Shown here: in pieces, positions 5,834 through 11,623 of the stretch
Layout: every line of letters begins with the position of its first letter
How positions within the stretch are numbered: the first letter of the stretch is position 1
Program-made: the position numbers and the translations under genes
Assembly (NCBI GenBank): GCA_020436955.1
Contig: JAGQWW010000049.1
Span: 1 to 11,623, forward strand
DNA length: 11,623 nt
Source: Saprospiraceae bacterium
Lineage (GTDB): Bacteria > Bacteroidota > Bacteroidia > Chitinophagales > Saprospiraceae
Reading direction: 5' to 3'
The notes under the pieces: model-generated
The model's database searches: none
Seen by the model: only the letters and a program-made list of their open reading frames with translations
Told to the model about the DNA's origin: nothing

Positions 5834-8800
5834 TTAAAGTTTTACAAACTTTCCAGCATACGAAGTACCACTTGTACTCTTGGCCTGGAGCAAATACAAA
5901 CCTGGTCTTAAATTTTGGATGTCAACATAATTGTTGGTTATAATTACATCTTCAACCATTTTTAGGCCGTCATATCTATAAATGGAAATGTTGCGAATGG
6001 ACTCCGGTACCTTGATGGTAATAAGGTCATTCGCAGGATTTGGGGAGATTATTAATCCATTGTCAGCAGGGATAGGTCCATTTTGATTCAACAATTTATC
6101 AATATCAACTTGAAAATTGATGTAACCGAATGAAAAATCACTACCCCAAACCGGGAAGATTAGGATCGCCTCTCCATCATCATTTATTTCCAAAATTCTC
6201 ACGCGGGGTCGATAGATCCCTGAAATCTCTTCAACAATATTAAATTCTTCTAACTCCCAATCCATAAATGATATGGTTAAACTTTTTTCGTCCTGGCCAT
6301 TGACACCAGTCAGACCAAAATGACTTTTATAGTAGGTTACATGAGTCAACCATCCAGTTGTGTCGCTAGAAAAAGGAATTATCCTATTAAAATTCAGATC
6401 ATGCGAAAAGTAAATAAAATTATCTCCACCATCACCAGTCCATAATACTATTTGCCCTTCCTTGTTGATGAATATTTTATGCAAATAAAAGGATCTATCA
6501 GGATCTGGTCTATGATTATTGAAGGCTAATTCTCTTCCTGTCCAGTCGATTCGTTTTAAAAATAATTGTTCAATACTCTGGTAAGCCAAAACAAAAGTAC
6601 TGTCACTCTCCCGTATGGAGCGAAGCTCAGGATAAGGCCATTGCAATCCAGACAGCGATAGAGGGTTTTCAAGCAATTTTTCTCCTTTTTTATCGATCTG
6701 CATCCATACCCTTTCCCTAACATTACTATAAACTTGTTCGCCTACAACAAATATGGTTGAATCGTTAACAAATTCGACAGTCTTTATCTCCATACTATCT
6801 AAACCAGTGGTATAAAAAGGATTGGACCATAATACATGACCACTGGTATCAATGGCCGATATCAAACCATAATTATTATGGGCTGAGGCACCATAAGCTA
6901 TCCTGTCTGTGACCTGGTGTATTATAATAACATGCGTTCCATCATCAGACAAATCCAATCTTAATGGTATGAGGTCTGCATTTTCCCAGAAAATTCGTCT
7001 CGCCCATTTTACAACACCATTATTATCAACCTGGGTTATATTGGACCATCTTTGGTTGGGTTTTAAATGACTGGAATGTACTATTATCGATTCTCCATTG
7101 GGCAACATTTTTGCTCCTCTTGGAATATCTTCTGTATCCTGGTTCTCGAACAAATGGAATAGCGTTTGACCTTCGTAAAAGTGCGGTTCATTATAAATAT
7201 CAGTGATGGCTTCTTTGAATTGATGACCAATAATTTCTTCTTCAGCTAAATTATTGCCTTTAATCCAGGCACGAAGTAGGGTCTCATTATAATCCTGAAA
7301 GCCAGAAATACCATCTTTCCCTTCCAATGCAAACCGAATAATTATTTCCTCTCCAGGCAATAATTGGAGTGTGTTGTTTTCTAAGATTACAGCCCCATCA
7401 ATATCAAAATGCCAGGATAAAGGAAAACTACTACCAAGAAAATGAAAACCTTTTTTAAAAGACTCACCGGGAAGTATCCTAAATGAAGGCGCTTCCACAA
7501 TTTCATTACTATAATTTTTCCAAATCAATTGATATTCATACAGGTCTTCGTGAAAGGAAGTATAGCCCGCATATCCAAATCCTCTTGAGAGGGGTTTCAA
7601 TTGATTAAAAATGGGCGCATCTATGGTGCGTACCTGAAGGACGGACGACCAGGGGCCGCTTTCACCGGAAGAAAAACCATCTACAAAACCTGTATTAAAT
7701 AATCCGTTGGGTTCAGTACCACATCCTTCCAAACTACTCCTTTGCAAAAAGTCTCCTAAAGGATTATCAGGATTAACAATTTCAATAGTGGCTGTGGCGG
7801 ATCCTGAAGCCAGCTTGAAAACAGATTGTTCTTCCTGGCCCAGCAATATTTGAGCAGTTTCAACCAGGGAATGATTCAAATATAATTTTACAGTTAAGGG
7901 TTTGGTCATATCACCACCCTTATTGGAAACTTTAAATACAGAAGAATCTCCTCTGCAATCTCCCTCTATGGAAAAGAAGGGGATATTCTTGTCTTCAAAA
8001 TTCAAATCACAAGATGTTTCTGGACTTATATAGGCCGAAATTTTATTTACGGCATCTAATGGAGCATCACAATCCAGAAACAACTCGAAAGAAATCACCG
8101 CTTGTTCCCCGGATTCAATTACAGGGATTTCAAATTTGTATTGTCCGTTTTGACCGGTGTAGGGATGGGAAGCACGCTGTAAGGTCAATGTAATAGGCAG
8201 TTTCAAATCAATCTCTGCATCCAAAAGGGCTTCGTTACCGGTATTTTCATAATAAAGATAGGCTGAATTGGCCTGACATCGTGTAAATGGCGCACTCACA
8301 ATTGACACACGAGGATTGGCACAAGGCATTCTTTTAAAAAGGATATTCAATTGTTGATCCGGATCTTGATCGCTTATTTCAAATTCAATTTCCGGCGTAC
8401 AGACTTCCACCGAATCACCTGCTTCAATATAGGCTGTATGTGAACCGTTCGGCAAGTAAAATTGAAAAAAGCCATCAGCATCCGGATAGTAATAGGAGGT
8501 ATCAATTTTTATCCGGAAATCAGAAAAGGCAACTTCATTTCCGATCAACTCACAAGAATCAACCGCATGATACAATCCTTGAAAGCCAATACCATTGGTA
8601 TGATAAAAACCCTCTTTTGATAGTTTTACCATCATCGCATCCCGGAAGGTGGTATCCCTCAAAAAAGGTGTTGAGCCACACGCGTATAAAAAGTCATTGG
8701 CAGGTTTAAAATGAAACAACGCGCCGGATCTCATTTTTGATTCCCAGATTATTTCATGGTAAGCATTTCGTTTTTGCACTGCTGCGACAAAGCCATTGGT

Positions 8801-9730
8801 ATCCATTATAAAGCCTGTCAAAAAATAAGAGGAATCAGGATTAACCCGGATATCGTAAGGATTCATACCCCACCCTCCATTACTTACTTCGACAATTTGC
8901 AAAAAATCGCCTGCCGGACTCATTTCCATTACCAGTGCACCTTTTTCGGCGACAACCGTATTTCTTCCCGGAATGCACCACCAGATATTGCCATTTGAAG
9001 CAATGTCAAGACCAACAGGAGGTAAGCGTAGAGAATCATTGTGCACAGCGTAAGCATTTGCAATAATCTTTCGCTCCACCCAATCAAATTCAAACCGATT
9101 GATATCAATCATCCCCAGAAAACCTCCATCAAGTCCCCAACTATATTTTCCGGCGATTACAATTTTTTCATTATTGTAAAAAGCTAATTGTTTTACACTT
9201 TTCAATTGGTGTTGGTAAGGAAAATCGGTGTAAAGCGTGTCTTGAATGTTCCCTGAGCGAGAAAATTGAAAAATGACTCCAGCAGGCCCGGTTGGTGCAT
9301 TCATAGCCATTCCACCAACAAATATGCTCGCTTCATTTACCAATATCGATTCCAAAATGCCTTCCTCAAGTACATTTTCCCATATCAAATTTCCATCAGG
9401 ATTTACTTCAGCAACATACCCCATTCTTTCATTCCCAACCGTTCTATACCCTACACAATATAAAAGGCCATCTTTTTTCACAAATCGCGTCCCATAAAAA
9501 GTACTTTCTATAGTATCCCGGCTAATTTCAGCTCCATTTTCATCAAGACGGATCAGTGCCGTAACTTCAGATGCCCCACTGATCAAACCCAAAATAGAAC
9601 CATCAGCCTCAACCAAAAAGTCCTCAAAAATCGAAAGGCTATCTCCGGAATAGGTATGCACCCAGGGTTGGGAAAAGCCGTTTAGATAAGCAAAAAGGAA
9701 AAAAGAAATGGTAAGGATTCTAGCTTTCAT
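5834..9730 (-). CDS. Giant T9SS-secreted protein with two propeller-like regions
   Basis: A 1298-residue secreted protein. Residues 1-20 form a Sec signal peptide (hydrophobic ILTISFFLFAYL, probable cut near FSQ/PW). Residues about 21-385 contain repeated beta-blade segments with recurring D.NG/D..G.L.W-type turns (RLDENGAEI, EVNPDGNLIWE, KLSKEGF), like WD/PQQ-type propellers. Residues about 386-470 look like a carboxypeptidase-regulatory-like beta domain (DADGFFQFYLPNG). Residues about 470-850 look like several Ig or CARDB-like beta-sandwiches with paired Cys. Residues about 865-1215 form a second propeller-like region (QVDNNGVVKWAR, AIDTSGHVLWS, QIDKKGEKL, RIDWTGREL). Residues about 1226-1298 are a type A sorting tail with SPNPANDLITIKV, VDIQNLRPGLYLLQA and a final GKFVKL, which directs export through the Por/type IX system and usually release or surface attachment. 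Fold assignments apart from the signal and tail are inferred from local patterns. No catalytic motif was recognised; a surface adhesin or binding role is a guess. The gene is monocistronic and convergent with the ABC-F gene. Confidence 0.88.
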   Translation of the reverse strand: MKARILTISFFLFAYLNGFSQPWVHTYSGDSLSIFEDFLVEADGSILGLISGASEVTALIRLDENGAEISRDTIESTFYGTRFVKKDGLLYCVGYRTVGNERMGYVAEVNPDGNLIWENVLEEGILESILVNEASIFVGGMAMNAPTGPAGVIFQFSRSGNIQDTLYTDFPYQHQLKSVKQLAFYNNEKIVIAGKYSWGLDGGFLGMIDINRFEFDWVERKIIANAYAVHNDSLRLPPVGLDIASNGNIWWCIPGRNTVVAEKGALVMEMSPAGDFLQIVEVSNGGWGMNPYDIRVNPDSSYFLTGFIMDTNGFVAAVQKRNAYHEIIWESKMRSGALFHFKPANDFLYACGSTPFLRDTTFRDAMMVKLSKEGFYHTNGIGFQGLYHAVDSCELIGNEVAFSDFRIKIDTSYYYPDADGFFQFYLPNGSHTAYIEAGDSVEVCTPEIEFEISDQDPDQQLNILFKRMPCANPRVSIVSAPFTRCQANSAYLYYENTGNEALLDAEIDLKLPITLTLQRASHPYTGQNGQYKFEIPVIESGEQAVISFELFLDCDAPLDAVNKISAYISPETSCDLNFEDKNIPFFSIEGDCRGDSSVFKVSNKGGDMTKPLTVKLYLNHSLVETAQILLGQEEQSVFKLASGSATATIEIVNPDNPLGDFLQRSSLEGCGTEPNGLFNTGFVDGFSSGESGPWSSVLQVRTIDAPIFNQLKPLSRGFGYAGYTSFHEDLYEYQLIWKNYSNEIVEAPSFRILPGESFKKGFHFLGSSFPLSWHFDIDGAVILENNTLQLLPGEEIIIRFALEGKDGISGFQDYNETLLRAWIKGNNLAEEEIIGHQFKEAITDIYNEPHFYEGQTLFHLFENQDTEDIPRGAKMLPNGESIIVHSSHLKPNQRWSNITQVDNNGVVKWARRIFWENADLIPLRLDLSDDGTHVIIIHQVTDRIAYGASAHNNYGLISAIDTSGHVLWSNPFYTTGLDSMEIKTVEFVNDSTIFVVGEQVYSNVRERVWMQIDKKGEKLLENPLSLSGLQWPYPELRSIRESDSTFVLAYQSIEQLFLKRIDWTGRELAFNNHRPDPDRSFYLHKIFINKEGQIVLWTGDGGDNFIYFSHDLNFNRIIPFSSDTTGWLTHVTYYKSHFGLTGVNGQDEKSLTISFMDWELEEFNIVEEISGIYRPRVRILEINDDGEAILIFPVWGSDFSFGYINFQVDIDKLLNQNGPIPADNGLIISPNPANDLITIKVPESIRNISIYRYDGLKMVEDVIITNNYVDIQNLRPGLYLLQAKSTSGTSYAGKFVKL

Positions 9731-9751
9731 ACTTTTAAATCAATTTACTCT

Positions 9752-9759
9752 TCAAGGTA
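9752..9759 (-). promoter_or_regulatory. Possible -7 box of the giant T9SS gene
   Basis: On the minus strand TACCTTGA lies about 21 bp before the ATG (9730). It agrees with TAnnTTTG at six of eight positions and resembles the TACCTTGG box before the transporter gene. The perfect 7-bp palindrome at 9767-9781 sits immediately upstream, where a -33 element or operator would be. Weak call. Confidence 0.3.
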
Positions 9760-9766
9760 AAAAATA

Positions 9767-9781
9767 AATTTCACTGAAATT
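9767..9781. promoter_or_regulatory. Operator-like palindrome AATTTCA-C-TGAAATT
   Basis: A perfect 7-bp inverted repeat with a single central base lies 36 bp upstream of the start codon of the minus-strand gene, next to its candidate -7 box. The size and position suit a dimeric regulator, but AT-rich palindromes of this size also occur by chance. Confidence 0.3.
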
Positions 9782-9876
9782 CCTATCATCAAAATAAGTA
9801 AACTTTCTAAACCGGCTTTCGTCTTTCAACATTCAAAAAAATCGTCACTCGTATTTCGCCACCAGCAGCCAGCATC

Positions 9877-9908
9877 CCATTTAACCTATTTACCTATTCA
9901 ACCATTCA
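9877..9908. repeat. Octamer array, 4 units
   Basis: Four 8-bp units in one register: CCATTTAA, CCTATTTA, CCTATTCA, ACCATTCA. It is shorter and more diverged than the heptamer arrays and has a different period. It lies in the 312-bp divergent gap 9731-10042, which otherwise holds the palindrome at 9767 and no gene. Confidence 0.5.
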
Positions 9909-10042
9909 CCGATCCCTCCCCTGACCAAAATCATACTCCCCCCTAACTCCTGGCATTGAAATTCTGAATCATGAAAACTATACTTGTGGAAGTAAAACAT
10001 GATGAACATTTCATGTATTTCCTCACCTTTAATATATATTTT

Positions 10043-11461
10043 ATGAAAGCGAATTTCAGCAGTTTGCAAAACAACCTGCCCAAGACACTGCTCTTCGTTT
10101 TCGCAGTATTGGGTATGGCCCTTTGGGGTGGATGTAAAAAGGATAATGTTGATCCTGATCCAGGCCCCTCTTCTTCCATTACACAACAATTGACAAGTGA
10201 CTCCGAAGGTGGGGTAATTTCTTTGGGAGACTTTGACTTGGTCGTTTCTCCCAATAGTATTCCCACACTTGCAGACGGTAGTACAGCTACAGTAACTTTC
10301 TCCGTTGAAAAAAATGGTGCAATGCCTAAAACATTGCCAGGTGAAATTGACAAAAAAGGAGATTTGGTACACTTTGGACCTGAAGGATTTATCTTCCAGG
10401 AACCACTTTTTGTAATGCTTCCATTACCTCCGGGAGAGACTGCAGAATCAGTTTCCATCATCACGTATGATAATGAAACTGAATCTTATAAAGTTTACCC
10501 TACTACCTACTTTGATCCTGAAACCAATATAATTGGTACCGGGGTCTATAACCTTGGGTACTTCTTCCTTGGAAATATTGAAGACGTTACCGAAGATCTT
10601 AATAGTAACAAAGGCCAAGGTGGATTCCACCTTTATCAATTAGGTCAAACCTGGTACCCTATTGATGGGGTTACCTGGCATTTGAGCAGCCATTTGGGCC
10701 CTTGGTATGCAGTTGATAACTACCATAAATTGTTCCTCACAAATTTCGAATTTGCATACGACGAACAACGCTCTTGGTATGTTGATATGCATAGATGGGT
10801 AGTACAAACTCCACCTAATGTTACAGGATGGAAACCTAACCATAACATAGGTATAAAATTTATTGGCCCACAAGGTACTTATACCTGGGGATTGCGTATC
10901 AGTCATAAATACTTCCAATTAGATCTACCAGAATGTCAAGATTATTCCATTCCATGGGTAATAACAGTTGATAAACCGGTAACCTGTACTTTCTCTGGAT
11001 GTACCAACTATAGCACCATCACCAACTTACCTTCTAATGGTACTTGGACTCCAGTGAGCTGTTTCAGTGGCTACAATAGACCGGAAGCTACTGTTCCTGT
11101 TTGTACCGGTGATTTCCAGGCTACGTTAACCTGGTACAATGGTACTGGAGGTGACACTGACCTTGACTTGCACTTGTACGGACCAGATAATATGCACGTT
11201 TACTATAGCAGCAAGATTGGTCCAAACGGAATTTTATTGGACCGTGACATTATCAGTACGCCTGGTTATGTTCAGGAAAACATTTGTGCTCCCAATATGA
11301 ATGATATGCCTAGAGGTGAATACCGAATTGAAGTAGACCACTACTCAGGTATAGAAAAAGATTTCCAGGTTAGGGTTGTTAGGGGTAATTATTCCAACTC
11401 CTACAGTTCTACCTTGTCGTCTGATGGTGCATTCATAGTAGAAACCTTTACACTAGAATAA
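10043..11461 (+). CDS. Lipoprotein with ZU5-like and YfaP-like (DUF2135) regions
   Basis: A 472-residue exported lipoprotein. The ATG at 10043 is preferred over the in-frame ATG at 9971, because it places a normal signal (KTLLFVFAVLGMALWGGC) at the N-terminus with the lipid-modified Cys at residue 31. The longer form would begin with 24 residues unlike a signal peptide. The mature protein begins CKKDN, an early acidic/lysine pattern that in Bacteroidetes often marks surface-displayed lipoproteins. Residues about 50-175 resemble a ZU5 domain (PF00791): a GGVISLGDFDLVVSPNSIP opening and the typical VHFGPEGFIFQEPLFVMLPLP stretch. Residues about 190-370 are a Trp- and Tyr-rich region of unknown fold with several Cys. 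Residues about 375-472 resemble the YfaP/DUF2135 domain (PF09906): TLTWYNGTGGDTDLDLHLYGP, YYSSKIGPNGILLDRD, then RGEYRIEVDHYSG. Surface binding or adhesion is inferred. The minus-strand neighbour is divergent. Confidence 0.82.
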   Translation: MKANFSSLQNNLPKTLLFVFAVLGMALWGGCKKDNVDPDPGPSSSITQQLTSDSEGGVISLGDFDLVVSPNSIPTLADGSTATVTFSVEKNGAMPKTLPGEIDKKGDLVHFGPEGFIFQEPLFVMLPLPPGETAESVSIITYDNETESYKVYPTTYFDPETNIIGTGVYNLGYFFLGNIEDVTEDLNSNKGQGGFHLYQLGQTWYPIDGVTWHLSSHLGPWYAVDNYHKLFLTNFEFAYDEQRSWYVDMHRWVVQTPPNVTGWKPNHNIGIKFIGPQGTYTWGLRISHKYFQLDLPECQDYSIPWVITVDKPVTCTFSGCTNYSTITNLPSNGTWTPVSCFSGYNRPEATVPVCTGDFQATLTWYNGTGGDTDLDLHLYGPDNMHVYYSSKIGPNGILLDRDIISTPGYVQENICAPNMNDMPRGEYRIEVDHYSGIEKDFQVRVVRGNYSNSYSSTLSSDGAFIVETFTLE

Positions 11462-11510
11462 AAGACCGGAATAGTTTCATAATTAAATCGATGAATGATT
11501 GAGTGTTAGG

Positions 11511-11538
11511 AGAGGCTCTGTGGTGACATGGAGCCTCT
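11511..11538 (+). terminator. 28-nt hairpin with GUGA tetraloop after the lipoprotein gene
   Basis: The arms at 11511-11522 and 11527-11538 pair over all 12 positions in RNA (two G.U wobbles) around the loop GUGA, a GNRA tetraloop. The outer eight pairs, AGAGGCTC/GAGCCTCT, are perfect. It starts 50 bp after the stop codon. The nearest T-rich sequence is the following TTGGCTT array, not a clean U-run, so it may act as a 3' end stabiliser rather than a classic intrinsic terminator. Confidence 0.55.
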
Positions 11539-11546
11539 GTTAGTCC

Positions 11547-11623
11547 TTGGCTTTTGGCTTTTGGCTTTTGGCTTTTGGCTTTTGGCTTTTGGCTTTTGGC
11601 TTTTGGCTTTTGGCTTTTGGCTT
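11547..11623. repeat. Pure TTGGCTT heptamer array, at least 11 units
   Basis: Eleven identical copies of TTGGCTT occupy exactly 77 bp up to the last base of the window, so the array is truncated and its full length is unknown. Unlike the other arrays it has no unit variation, which points to recent expansion, active slippage or an assembly artefact. Single units of this family also occur in the composite array at 3634-3682. Confidence 0.92.

Noticed and set aside
9971..10042. Upstream ATG extending the ZU5/YfaP lipoprotein by 24 residues
   Set aside because: It would place a charged, non-signal-like segment before the signal peptide. The internal ATG at 10043 gives a standard lipoprotein N-terminus.
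9943..10464. Minus-strand open frames of 160 and 173 codons over the start of the lipoprotein gene
   Set aside because: They are two mutually overlapping antisense frames with no motif, opposite a gene with clear domain signals.

Overview
The window looks like chromosomal DNA from a free-living Bacteroidota, most likely near the Saprospiraceae/Lewinella group. The phylum call is well supported: a Por-type (T9SS) sorting tail on a 1298-residue secreted protein, two lipoproteins with early signal-peptidase-II Cys residues (one with CKKDN after the Cys), a Reg_prop propeller protein, an ABC-F protein of the form I recall from Bacteroidetes, TAnnTTTG-like -7 boxes and no obvious Shine-Dalgarno sites. 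The family-level guess is inference.

Layout. 1-328: leader made largely of heptamer repeats. 329-1396 (+): lipoprotein with seven Reg_prop motifs. 1397-1587: heptamer inverted repeat plus a 13-unit heptamer array. 1588-2847 (+): major facilitator transporter. 2848-2969: large imperfect inverted repeat. 2970-3632 (+): CutC-family protein. 3633-4105: repeat-rich gap with four heptamer arrays and a promoter. 4106-5734 (+): ABC-F ATPase. 5735-5833: second heptamer inverted repeat between convergent genes. 5834-9730 (-): giant T9SS cargo with two propeller-like regions. 9731-10042: divergent intergenic region with a palindrome and an octamer array. 10043-11461 (+): lipoprotein with ZU5-like and YfaP-like (DUF2135) regions. 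11462-11623: GNRA-loop hairpin, then a pure TTGGCTT array running off the end.

The genes do not form an obvious pathway. Most are separated by repeat-bearing gaps and several seem to have their own promoters. Three of the six proteins are exported or surface-anchored and the MFS protein is in the inner membrane. The ABC-F protein acts on ribosomes and CutC is cytoplasmic.

The most striking signal is non-coding. Every intergenic gap carries short-period repeats, and at least five unrelated sequence families share a strict 7-bp period: CAYCMCG, CATATNN, AAAAATC, TTTACGN and TTGGCTT. In two places different families are joined in the same 7-bp register. This recalls the heptameric STRR repeats of cyanobacteria, but here the period, not the sequence, is constant. 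No CRISPR array, insertion sequence, RNA gene or recognisable defence system was found.
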